DNA of 64,000 nt from Gnetum montanum (GCA_015680685.1 MNCI01004661.1:1223690-1287689); one strand, 5' to 3'. Positions 20,796 through 32,492 are shown, counted from the stretch's first letter. Notes: generated by a model from the sequence alone, not told the origin. Made by a program: numbers and translations.

Positions 20796-23330
20796 ATGTC
20801 TCCTTCTCTATACGAAAGCGCCTCACTGCCTAGGTCTGAAACAGGAAATAGTCAACGGTGTAATACACATGATATTGATCCACCAGTCCCTCAACAAGTT
20901 TGAGTGGTATATATTCATCTCGATGAGTATATACCAAACTTCATCTTTATCCTCCATCAAGACAAAAAACTACATTGGCGAGACTTAGAAGGTAACATAG
21001 TGTTACCTCTCGATCATTCAGTCCCGAGCATGCTTCTTCGTGCTCTCACACAAATTGGCATGCCGCACTTACACGCAGAATACGTTGTGCAAGACCATGA
21101 CTAGAGAGAATACCATCCCACAAAGGCATAACATCAAAGGTACTTGCAACAGGAGAGACATCATAAGTCTTTGAAGGGTAAGTGGTCTCAGGATTCCCCA
21201 CATGTCTTGAGAGAAAATAAGGGTGGTGAACCTGCCTCAGGCAATTGCCCACACAAAAATGTTCTTCCCCTTAACTTTGGCCAAGGGGTTGTGTATCAAA
21301 ACCTTCATTCCACTATTCATAACCCAGGTTCTAATACCCACGGGCATAAAGGGTCCAAAAAAGGGACACAAACTCATGAGAAATATGGACATTTTGATTA
21401 CAATCGCAATCGGGGCCGAGACCACAGAAGAGAATGTAGCAGACATCGTCATGGTGACAGTTCTCCTTCTTCTTCACCTTCATCATCTCTTTCACCCTCT
21501 CCTTCAATATCTAGATGTGGTCATAAAGAAAAAGACCATGGGGATAAAAGTAGGCAAAGTGGAAGTCATAGACAAAACAACCAAGAAAGGGGACGAGGGC
21601 ACTCTAGAGAGTCATGACATAGAAGAAGGGAGAGTAGGGAACAACATAGGCATCATAGACGCCATGGACGAGATGATCACGATGAACCCCTCCTTGCTAC
21701 TTGAAGTATGTTGGACATAACTAAGGCTGTTAGAATTCCAACAAGGCATCAGAAAGATAGTAGGATCAAGAGATTAGATATGAACAACATCCCATGATTT
21801 GAAGGGGGATAAAACGCTAATCCTTAGAATCACTTACAAGCATTCCATGATGCATGTGCTTTACAAAATATAGAGAAAAAATGGCAAAAACTTAATTTGT
21901 TTCCACGGACACTAGTTAAAGAAGCAGAAAGCTAGTACTGGTCTTTAGAACCGAAATCCATTCGTAGGTGGAGTACAATGTTAAAACAATTTAATGACAA
22001 CTACCAAACATACTCCCGAGTGTCTAACTTGTGAAAGCAAATCCAAGGCTGGAAACAAGGAGGACATGAACCCTTGGATATTGCCATGGGCTAATATTAT
22101 GTACTATTACACCATTTTCCTGGCCATGGTTATTTGCAAAGGGATCAACTACACTATCTCATGGATGGGCTTAGGCATAAAACGAGAAGAACCCTTGGGA
22201 CTTATGCCCAAGGAAGACTATCTGAGCTTAGGTCCCATCAAATTCAAAGACTATTGGAGCAAGTTACTAAGGAAGAAGGTGAGCTACTGAAAAGAGAAAG
22301 TGTGGAAGAGTATAACCGAGATCCTTTCGTTTGAAAGAGAGGAGTCATATTTTGTGAGGATGAAGAAGAGTCACCACTCGAAGAGATGATGAATAGGAAA
22401 ACTTTGCCTATCCAAAATTTGACATTAGAAGTATCGACAAAGGTAGACCAAATGTGGGATTCCCTAGACAATAGATTTAAATCTATTCTTAAAATAATAG
22501 AGGAGTCTAGAGAGCAAGGTAGTGATCGTGAAAAAATAAAAAAGAGAGAGGCTAAACATGCACGTAGCAATGGTAAGGGAAAAGTTTCCATCATTGAAGA
22601 GGTTGTGGAGTTGGAAATAGACAATGATAGTGGATGTGAAATATGTGAACATGACCATCCTAAGGGATGTTGCCTTGTAATCTCACATCTGCAAGAGTTT
22701 GGGGTGTATGCACTCAACCCACGATTGAACAAACGACAAGCACCCTGAAGGTTACCTTACCCCCAAGGGAACCCAAGATAGTTCCACCAACCCTTAACAT
22801 ACTATCTAAGTGGAACTCCACCAAAACTGATTAAGCAATATCAACAATGGCAACACCCACAATCATGGGGAATGCCACCACAAAGGCAACAATATCCTTA
22901 CCAGTAACCTGACCCGTATGGATATTACGTGCAGCAGCCAATCTTCCCACGTGACTCTACTGGTCACATCACTCCTCAACCTCACTACCAATCCCATGAG
23001 GATTATGGAACTCCCTCTTTTAGGGGTGATATTTCGCAAGCATATCATCCTTCTCATTTGGTCGCATCTCTTCCACCAATAGCTCTACTACCACCTACTC
23101 CAACTATGCAGGGTAAAATCCTTACCCAGCCGTAGAAACATAATGCCATAAGGGCTCTTAACTCTTAACCTACTATTGGTTCCAACAACCACATGAAAAA
23201 AAGACCTTTCTTTAGAACGAACAGACCAACCAAGCCCTTGCAATCACAAGCGGCTAATTTCTTAGACGCCTCAGTATCAATCAAAACTTTGGAGCCTCCT
23301 TCAACTCAACCACCATACTCAATGCATACG
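20796..23330 (+). pseudogene. gag: gag of element D
   Basis: ATG at 20796 (MSPS, matching MSSS in relatives). Domains: N-terminal block with HQDKKLHWRDLEGN (about 20958-21000); an Arg/Ser/His/Gly-rich SR-like section with SPSSSPSSSLSPSPS (about 21340-21690); the DEPLLAT segment ending in TGA at 21702-21704; a capsid-type domain (about 21778-22035, FEGG, FPRTLVKEAESWYWSLEP); a helical part; a KVDQMWDSLDNRFKSILKI helix (about 22440-22500); a C-x2-C-x3-H-x3-C motif (CEICEHDHPKGC, about 22635-22672); and a Pro/Gln/Tyr-rich tail. It would assemble the virus-like particle. It is broken by several stops and cannot be translated whole. Confidence 0.85.
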
Positions 23331-23339
23331 GGCATGCTA

Positions 23340-26300
23340 ACACATGCCATCATTGATTGGATCAAAGCTGACCACCTTCCCAGGAAATTCTAAAATCCTA
23401 GGAGTCCTATGATATACTTACAAATCGCTAGAAATGCATTGTGCAAGGCTCTTTTGGATTCAGGTTTTGATGTCAACTTGATTTCTCAAGAAATGTGCAA
23501 GGCTTGGAACCTGCCTCCATTGAAAAAGAGTAACATTCTTCTAGAGTTAGCTGACCAGTCCATCACTATCCCATTGGAACTAGAGGAAGACATTGTTACC
23601 ACTATTTGTGGATGGTCATACCCAACTGAATTCCTAGTGATTTAGCTGAACAATGGTAAGGGGGACTTCCCAATCATAATGGGAAGAGCATGGCTAAGAA
23701 CCATTGATGCATGCCTAGGAAACCATGATCTTTCCCTAGAGATATCAAAGGAAAATACATTCAGAAAGATCGAGAAGAAGAAAGTTCTATGCATTGCATA
23801 CAGTGACATACGGTGTAATTGCATGCAGAGTTCATGGTTTGTGCAAATTTTAAAATTGCCTACATGCAATCAGTGTGCAGAAGTGATCAACATACAAATA
23901 TGCCTATATGCAGCAACCACATAATAGGAAGGCACCTAGTGGCTGACAGCTAATCAAGAAAGCAAGTCACTCATATGCATGAAACCAACTAAGGATTTGA
24001 CTTATGCTTACATCGATAACATAGATGCATTAGAGCAAGTCCACTGCCAACTTCCAAGTCTTAACCTTGAAAATATCAATTGGGGGAAGTTGGAAATCCT
24101 TGAGAAATTTAAGCAGGAGACCCTCAAACTGAAACCGTTACCCACCGGTATGGTATACACATTCCTTAAAAATGGAAAATCAGTAATTATCAATGCTAAG
24201 CTTGCTCCTCAATAGAAAGAAGAACTGCTGAACGTAATAAATAAATGGTCAAAAGCCTTCGCTTGGTTATATCCCAAATTAACTAGAATAGATCCTAGGA
24301 TATGCCAACATAGAATTTACACTGACACCGCCATGAAGCCTCGAAGACAACCACAGAGATGATTAAACCTTGAGCTGAAGCAAGTAGTTAAGGAAGAAAT
24401 CGAAAAACTTCTCAAGGCTAGGTTCATATACCCCATTGCTAATAGTGAATGGGTTAGCCCCTTAGTTATTGTGCCTAAAAAAGGAGGAAAATGGAGAGTG
24501 TGCATATATTTCAAGCTACTAAATATGGCAACATTCAAAGATCACTTTCCATTGCCATTTGTCGACCAAGACTTAGACACCATCGTAGGGAATCGTAATT
24601 ATAGTTTTTTGGATGGATATAGCGAATATAACCAAATACAAATAGCCCTAGAAGACCAAGCCAAGACTATGTTCACCAGTCCTTGGGGAACGTTCACATA
24701 CAAATAGATGTCATTTGGCTTGTGAAATGCCCCTGCAACATTTCAACGACTACTTCTAAGCATATTCCAACAGCAAATAGGGAATGGCATGGAGGTCTTT
24801 ATGGATGACTTCTCCACTTATGGAGAAAACTTTGATCAAGCCTTGAACTGGTTGGAGCAAGAGTTAAAAAGATGTGTAGAAAACAATTTGAGGTTCAACT
24901 AGTAGAAAAGCCATTTGACGGTCCAAGAAGGCGTAGTACTAGGGCACAAAATCTCACACATAGGGATAGAGGTAGATCCCAAGAAAATCAAAATTATCCA
25001 AGGAATTACCCATCAACCAGAAACTTTCAAAGATACTCAATCATTCCTTGGACATACTAGCTACTATAGAATATTTATTGAGAAATTTTCAAAGATTGCC
25101 AAACCATTTGTAAAATTAACAAAAAAGGACATACATTTCGAGTGGACCAGGGAATGTAAATTAGCTTTCCAAACTCTAAAATAAAAGCTAGTAGAAACAC
25201 CCATTCTACAAGCTCCTGACTGGTCCAAACCATTCCATATCATGATTGACACATCCAACTATGCTTTAGGAGCTGTACTTACATAGTTAGATGACCAGAA
25301 GTGTCCTTATTACATTAATTGTGTAAGTAGAAGTATCACTAGTGCACAACTTAACTACACTACCACAGAGAAAGAATTAATGGCTGTAGTGTTTGCACTA
25401 GAAAAGTTTAGACACTATGTATTGGAATATAGAGTATATATACATACAGATCATAGTGCAATAAGGTTCCTCATGAATAAGCCAATGGTAAGCCCTCGTA
25501 TCATATCATGGCTTTTAATCTTACAAGAGTTTGATTAAACGATGATCAATCGCAAGGGCACCGAGAATGTAGTTGCTGATCATTTATCTTGGTTGCAATG
25601 GGACAAAAAAGAGGATGAGTATCCAATTTTTGATCATTTTCCTAACAAATTTCTCTTTGCTGGTGTAGTGAATAATCAATCACCCATGGAGACAAACTGG
25701 TACAGTAGCATTCTTACCTATCTCCTCACCCAACAAACACCACAAGAGTTAAACTTAAGAAGAAACAATAGTTTCTTCACTGAGCCAAGTACTTTATGGA
25801 GATCAATGGGCAACTTTACAAAGTATGTCCCGATGGTGTGTTCTTAATATAGATCAACTACAAGTTCTCCAAGACACTCATGAGGGTCCTTGTGGGGGTC
25901 ATTACAATGGAAGATGAATGGCCATCAAGATCCTGCTTGCAGGATATTATTAGCCTACATTATTTTAGGATGCCCATTGTTTCATCCAATCTTGTGAGTG
26001 CTGTCAACATGATGGGGGAATGACTACTAGAATGGAGGGTCTACAATAATGGATTCAATCATTAGAACCCTTCGACATTTGGGGAATTGATTTTATGGGG
26101 CNATTTCAGACAATGGTACCCACTTCATAGGTGCAACTTTTCAAAAATTAATGCAACACTTAGGGGTTGAGCATAAATTGACTATGCCATACAACCCCCA
26201 AGCGAACGGTTAAGTAGAAGTCACCAATAGGGAGATTACAAAGATATTGACAAGAACTGTTAGCAAGTTTAGGCGAGACTAGAGCACTAAAATGAATGAT

Positions 26301-26810
26301 GCTCTTTGGGCATACCGCTCCACATGGAAACTCCCTACAGGCTACTCTCCCTATGAGTTAGTGTATGGTAAATTACCAATGCTTCCCATTCAAACTGAGC
26401 TCTGTACACTATCCATGGCATGTGACCTCAACCTTGACCTTGATCTAGCACAAAAATAATGGTTAGTAACCCTTAACTTTCTAGATGAAAACTGACTAGC
26501 TGCCCTATCATCTAACAAGTTACACAAGGCATTCAATAAACAACGTCATGACCTAAGGATTAGGAAAGTTAAATATCAACTGGAAGATAAGGTTCTCTAC
26601 TGGAATCCCACACATGTGCCATAGCATACTAAATTTCAAACACTGTGAGAAGGACCTTATATTATTTATGCAACTTCTCCTTCAAGGGCCATGACAATAT
26701 ATAAACCTCAAAGCCTAGACAAGAAATTGTTGGTCAATGTGCAACAAACCAAACCTTTCCATGAGCTTAGGACAGCCAGTACACATGCTACCTCTATTGA
26801 TTGATAACCT
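23340..26810 (+). pseudogene. pol: pol of element D (PR-RT-RH-IN)
   Basis: Protease (catalytic Asp codon 23457-23459, LLDSGFDVNLI; later IIMGRAWL). Linker to about 24360. RT about 24360-25190 (SEWVSPLVIVPKKGGKWRVC, FLDGYS.YNQIQI, catalytic Asp pair at 24804-24809 in VFMDDFSTYG). RNase H about 25190-25590 (Asp in IDTSNYALGA, Glu in TEKELMAV, Asp in HTDHSAI). Integrase about 25860-26640: zinc part HEGPCGGHY...CECC, core WGIDFMG, then after the N at 26102 SDNGTHF, and a Glu in VEVTNREI. The C-terminal tail has no recognisable chromodomain. Stops interrupt each domain, several at Gln or Trp positions of element F. FMDDF rather than YIDDI supports the Athila lineage. Confidence 0.9.
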
Positions 26811-26843
26811 TGCTCACTAGTTTGGATCTTCTCCTTCCAACTT

Positions 26844-28793
26844 AGTCATGGGGGAGATGGCTACCTATGCTAACCATTCTAGGCCCTTAGTTCTTTTTGA
26901 ATTTTTTTTTACGCATTTTTTTTTACACATTTTTCCAACTTTTCTTATTTTTGTTTTACACCATCGTTCATGTTTTTACTATTTCTTTGTTTACTTAATT
27001 TACTTTTATTCATCATCTAATAAGTGCTCATGATGGTGGATTGAATTATATCATATTGATTGCTAATGTTTGGTTTTTACCTTTGAATTATGATGCTAAT
27101 ATTAAGGTATGGTTCTTTTGGTAAAATAGGCAATGAGTCCACGTCATCCACTCATCCATACAACTCTATGGTCTCCTTTGGCTTGGAACTATACAGTCCC
27201 CTTTTTCTAAGTAAACTTGTTAAAGAATTGGTGGCTGGGTATTTTTCAAACCAAGGAAAGACTCAAAGGATGAAAGGGGTATAACTTCAAGGGGATTTGA
27301 TGCATTTGTGTTGGTCATTCTCTTGGATGCTTGGATGCTTTTTCTTGGGTTTTCCGCCATTTTGACATTGTTCAAAAATCGAGAAGCTGAGTGAATAAAA
27401 ATAAGTCTTTGCATGGTGTGGTTCTCATGCAAAAAAAATAAAAAAAAACAAAAAAAAGTGTGCCAACTCAAAGCACACCCCTTAGACATAATAAAGCAAT
27501 ATGGGCTACAAGCACTAGTTATGGAACTGGAAAGACATGTTACCCATGCCTGAAGGTTCCCTCTAACTAAGGCCCTTTCTCACTTCCTGCTCTTCCATCT
27601 TGCTCTCCTCAGAATGGTGGTGACTCTTTGTGGAAGCATTCTTGTTGCTTCAAGTGGATGGACTGGTCAAGTGTGTTGATGCGAGGTCACTAGATGTGGT
27701 TTGTTTGAGTCTGCATTTGGGATGAGTTCTACTTAGTCATATTAACCATAAAATACAAAAGGGACTTTGCACAACCTTGTTCTTGGGATTCCATTCCATT
27801 CTCTCCTCTCCATCTTTCTTCACATTTTCCACCTCATTGCCGATTTTATCATTAGTTCATTCTAGGTTGATGCATTATTTCTCTTTGGTGAATTCTTGTG
27901 GGTAAGTTTTTAACTCTTGCTTCCAAATGACATTCCTAGAGCCTACAAACTCTTTGGTTTGTGGGTTTGTTAAGGCATAAAAGGCATGAGTCTACTTTGG
28001 TGAGGACCCACTGGCATTCCTTTTTTTGGTGCAATTGTTAACTTCTTTTCCTTAAACATTACCTACAATCAATCATTTCTTATTTCATCCCCATCCATGG
28101 CATCCATTTTATTGGCGTTTCCATTGTTATTTGTCCCATCTTTCTTGTTCCTCATATTTTTCCATCTTATAGCTACTGGAGGTTCGCTCTTAGTCGTGGG
28201 GGCCCTGGCACAAATTTTTCAATTTTTTCCATTTTACTAATTGCCTAACCCCTACACCTTGGGTAGTTGCCAGTGATAAATCTCTAAACTAGTTTCTACC
28301 ATAACCACAACTCAGCCAATGCGCTTCATATCGAGGCAAGGTATCAACTGCATTGTGGATTATCTATCCTTGCACATTTGTGATTATGTTGTGTGTACAA
28401 ATGGTGATCATACAAACAATGGACTGGGCTTGGAGGAAGCACTCAGCATGGACTAGAAGTGGAGCATTTACAAAAGGAGCAAGTCTAGTGGCATGGCTAT
28501 GGATAAACAATGGAAGGCACAATCTCAAAATTGGCGGCAACATGCTCCATCTTATTTCTCTCTTTCTTTTTTTCTTCAAGCTACCAAATAAAGGCTTGGA
28601 TGTCATTTATGTATGAGTGCTCACCACAATGGTCATGAACACTAATGTTGCAATATGCTTATTGATCCGTTCACTGGGCATGTTGAGTCTATCATCCTAT
28701 TCCACCATCAATTGTCAATTAGTCAATAATCCCATACCTTACCAATATTTTGTAAGGAACTCAAGGATGCGTTTTCATTCAGTCGTGGGGGTA
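26844..28793 (+). other. Conserved non-coding region between IN and 3' LTR, element D
   Basis: 1.9 kb without a convincing protein. It holds three polypurine-like motifs (AGTCATGGGGGAG at 26844, AGTCGTGGGGG at 28192, AGTCGTGGGGGTA at 28781, the last abutting the LTR). It also has three blocks shared with E, F and G: M3 (27131-27150), M1 (27531-27553) and M2 (27988-28014). Athila elements usually carry an env-like ORF in this interval; none is readable here. Confidence 0.6.
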
Positions 28794-29675
28794 TGATGAG
28801 AGTAGTTACTCTAGCGGTTTATTCTAATTATTAGAGTAGTTACTCTAGCGATTTATTCTAATCATTAGAGTGGTTACTCTAATTATTAGAGTAGTTGCTC
28901 CCAAGCCTATAAATATAGTGCCCAAGTGCACAATTGAAAAAGAAGTCTTTTAGCAGTTAAGTAGCAAAACTCTTGTAGTCTATTTGAAAGTTACAATATT
29001 TTCCAAGTGCCCACAGCAAGAGGTTGAAGTGTGGATGGATCTTTATTCAAGCATTGTGTACCTGAGCACACCTTGTGTACGACAATAAAGACGAGCTCTT
29101 TGATTCATCCTTACAGCACTTGAGATTTTTTTTCTTACACATTTCTTTTATTTTATTTTCTTATGCATTTATTTTATTTTATTTTATGCACTTTACATTT
29201 CTATTATTAGCATAGCATTCATTTTGATCAATTAAGAAAATCGTTAAATTACACAAGCGCAACCACTTCGAGCATGCGTGTAATGCATAGTAACCAAGTA
29301 ACGATTAGCATTTGGTAATCCCAGTAGTGTTGCACTAGTTCAGGATGTGTATGGCAAGTGGGAATGGATGATGGTGTTAGGATTAGTTGAAGCCTAGTTA
29401 ATTAGTAGTTAAGTCAAATTAGTTACCTAGTTGTCTCTCTCTCCTCCCTTATTAGTAGCAGGACATACAAACATAAAAGCTATAAAAATCATATGCCTAA
29501 AGCTTACTTAATCATACAATCGTGACATACAGGTAAGCTTGGGAAGACAATGATCAACCAACCCGTCCTTGTTCCACAAAGGCGCATAGGCACTTAGTCC
29601 TTGGAATTTGACCGGATCATGCATGAAACACTCTTATTTGTATGGTTGAGCGTAGGGGTACCTCGCTGCTCATCA
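28794..29675 (+). mobile_element. Element D 3' LTR
   Basis: 882 bp, preceded by the polypurine tract ending GGGGGTA. TATAAATA is at 28908-28915 and the hairpin at 29040-29091. By eye, roughly a tenth of positions differ from the 5' LTR in the transcribed part, mostly transitions, so the insertion is not recent. Confidence 0.95.
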
Positions 29676-29689
29676 AAAGTCTTGCTTAA

Positions 29690-31500
29690 CTGAAGTCAAT
29701 TACTTTGTAGAGTTGAGGTATGAATTTATTAAATAGACAAGTATGTAGAAAAGAGCATCCTTTCTTAGATTTGACTCTATCCAAAACTTTTGATATTATT
29801 TTTTTTATTATGGTCATATTTAAATCAAAATTATTTAAAAAATGCTACTAAATATTTGTGTATTCAATAAAGCTTTATTTTCCTTATGATATTACTAAGT
29901 TAGCTTTGTTGTCTGTAAAATTTTTGAAAATATGCAAGTCCATAAGTTATTTAAATTAAAATTTTCATAGACTACATAGAAAGCCTTTGTGACATTGTTT
30001 TAAGTATAAGTTATCCAATATGCTATTTACCATTAATATTAAGTAAGACCTTGAATTCTTTTGGGAGATAGTAATTGGAAAACACATCCAATATTGTGAC
30101 AGCTTAAAAGTTAACTTAAACTTGCAAATTTCTCTTATGGAAAACCATTATTTTCAAAAGATGTTTTTGAAGATAAGGGTTTTTAGCATTGATCTAATGT
30201 AGCAAGAGATCTGGCATTGATATTATGTACAATGCCACCAAATTTAGTAGATGATCCTTCAAGCAGAACTATTGCTTCTTTGTCTTTCTATGAATTGTTT
30301 AATGATTTATATAAATCTATTACTCAAGAATTTCTAAAAAGTATGTTTTCATGAAAATTATGGGTTATTTACCTTGTACCTCTAGAATTTTAAATCATTT
30401 AAATTTAGTTTGAAAATATCGAGTTTTAGATGTTATCCATGCTCATTATTTGTCAAACTCATTTTTGTTGGTACAATTTACTGATTCAATGATGGTTTCT
30501 AAGGTCCTTGATATTAGTATTTTCAATCATGATCATGATTTATTATTTATCCAAGAGTAGACTTCTTTTAATTTAACATCTCTTGAATTTCAAAAGATTC
30601 CTTATTTTGTTGAATTGTCAAATCTTCCATTGCTCTATAAAAAAGTTAAAAGGGATATTGTCTCTTGTGTTAGACTGATCAACCATTCTAAAACCCTTGT
30701 TGCAACTAGTGGTTTGTACAAAATTCGATAAATGATTGAAGTGGATTTTAATTTTCTTAAACAAGAAATTTTTCTACGTGCTGACAAAATTTATTATGCA
30801 CAATAGATTATTTATTATAATCTTTCAAAGTCATGTCACTATTGTCATTAAAAGCGTCACATGTTTCATTCAAGTCATTTTATGTTGTGAAAAAACATAA
30901 TGCAAGTATGTCAACAACAATCTATTCTAAATCATACTAAGGTTTCTTTTGAAAATGTTTTAGATCCTATGAAGGTTTTTTCTACAGATGCTACAAATCC
31001 TAGAATGATTTCTTCTACTAATGTTTCAACTATTAGCCCACCTCTTTCTTTTATTGTTGTTTAATAAAATGAACCTTCAAGGAATATTTCAAGGAAATCA
31101 ATTTCAAAAACTTCTTCAATAACTAAGTGAAAACAAATATATGTTCTACACGTTTCACAGAATCCTATTGTTCATTTAGATAGTTTTCAACTGGTTCTTC
31201 ATAATAAAAAATGTTGAGGAAGTCTATATATTAGCTATTACATATCAAATCTTCAAGATGAATAATATATTCAAGATATTTTAACTACTAATAATTTGTT
31301 TTCATCAATTAGTCTAGACATGGAGATCATATCTTTTAATAATGTTAATTTTATTGATAGGGAGGGGGCTTTCTTCTTCTCTATTGAATGTTAATCTTTT
31401 CATATAATATCTCATTTCCTACTCTAGAAGAAAGGTTTTTCAAGGTTGTTGTAAAGATGAAAACCTAAAAAGGCATACCAAAACAAATTAGAGGCTTTTA
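29690..31500 (+). pseudogene. LINE-type ORF1 (DUF4283-like plus zinc knuckle) and ORF2 start, copy 2
   Basis: A decayed frame from about 30200 to 30930 reads like the nucleic-acid-binding gag-like domain of plant LINEs: FVELSNLPLLYKKVKRDIVS, then MIEVDFNFLKQEIFLRADK (30732-30788), then SKSCHYCH.K.HMF near 30826, a CCHC-type knuckle. A Ser/Thr/Asn-rich tail follows, and MLIFSYNI near 31388 resembles a LINE endonuclease start. The upstream part (29915-30130) matches 18580-18850. Stops and indels are frequent. A host DUF4283 gene relic is an alternative, but the SWN/SYN motif right after favours a LINE. Confidence 0.5.
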
Positions 31501-32487
31501 GGTGTTCACCAAACTAAATATTTTTTGCATAGTAGTGTATATCCATATTTTTAGTATGATAACTTTATTTTTAAAAAATTCAACATGCAATTGATTAGTT
31601 TTCAACATTGCAAATATTTTTTTGACACATTTCTTAAGTTAAAAAATGTCTTTGAGACATTTTAACAAACTTTTTAATTTTCCACCTTAACCATTTCAAC
31701 ACAATGGAAATTACAATAATTTTATCAATTGTCAGAGATTTTATAAAAATGTTTTCACATTTTATCATTATTTTTATAGATTTTGTGATAGTAACACCAT
31801 TGAAGATAAAAATCATATTTTGCTCAAATTTTAGTATATGAAAGAAATTAGAAGAAAATGGAGTATCACAATTTAGCTAAGATACAATCAAGAACACTTG
31901 GCAACTTTGTAAATGACATACTTAATGCTCATGCTTTGTATGTTTGATCTGTCCAATAGATCCTCTTAGATCTCATGGATGAAATAAAATTTAGTTTCAT
32001 TATTCTTCTTTAGCATTGAAAAGGTCTAGCAACCTTTACTTGTTGGGTCGAGTAGCATTTTTGGGGTAGGATGGGCAAAATCAAAAGAAAAAATTTGAAT
32101 GATAAAGCACAATATAGACTGAAAAAAATGCAGCCATATTCAAGTTGCAAGGAATATGAATGATGATGATTTGAATATGATTCTAGTGAAATAAACGCAT
32201 GTGTCGGTAAAATGGAAATGAGGGAAATCACATGGCAAGATACATGTGCACAACATGTCAAGAAAAATGGTTATGGTTGGTAGATACAATTGCAAGCACT
32301 TCAAATTGTTTGTTTATGTTATTAAGGCTCAGTAGTTAATAGTATCTTAGACTTATTTCTTTGTTATTTTTCATCAAAATTTATAAAATGACCTCTTTTA
32401 ACCAGGGATTAAATTTTAATTTTTTATTAGATATTATAATATATTAAAATAGTACATGTAAATACTTTACTCAATGTGAATGTGAAT
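31501..32487. other. AT-rich DNA, no gene seen
   Basis: No supported coding region. TCTCATGGATGAAATAAAATTTAGTTTC at 31973-32000 (quoted in part) resembles a stretch near 53418 and may be a LINE 3' end. The stretch ends in the target site GTGAT of element E. Confidence 0.4.
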
Positions 32488-32492
32488 GTGAT

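Larger units (their letters stand above)
19743..29675 (+). mobile_element. Element D, full-length Athila-like LTR retrotransposon
   Basis: 9,933 bp with TGATGA...TCATCA ends and a perfect AAAGT target duplication at 19738-19742 and 29676-29680. Order: LTR, primer-binding site, gag, protease, RT, RNase H, integrase, a 1.9-kb conserved non-coding region, polypurine tract, LTR. Stops occur in every domain, so it is not autonomous now. A single N at 26102 marks a loss of roughly 55 integrase codons relative to element F. It is inserted into LINE-type DNA that resumes at 29681. Confidence 0.95.

Noticed and set aside
21223-21720. 165-codon open stretch overlapping the gag of D
   Set aside because: It is the +1 shadow of the SR-like gag section; homology to F, H and C gag follows the other frame.
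28353-28616. Open stretch in D with DNA similarity to 34581-34949 in F, a possible env-like small protein
   Set aside because: The two copies do not keep one common reading frame and the translations have odd composition; similarity is at DNA level only.
32010-32261. 83-codon minus-strand open stretch in the left flank of E
   Set aside because: No recognisable motif and hydrophobic, low-complexity content; chance open frame in AT-rich DNA is the simpler reading.
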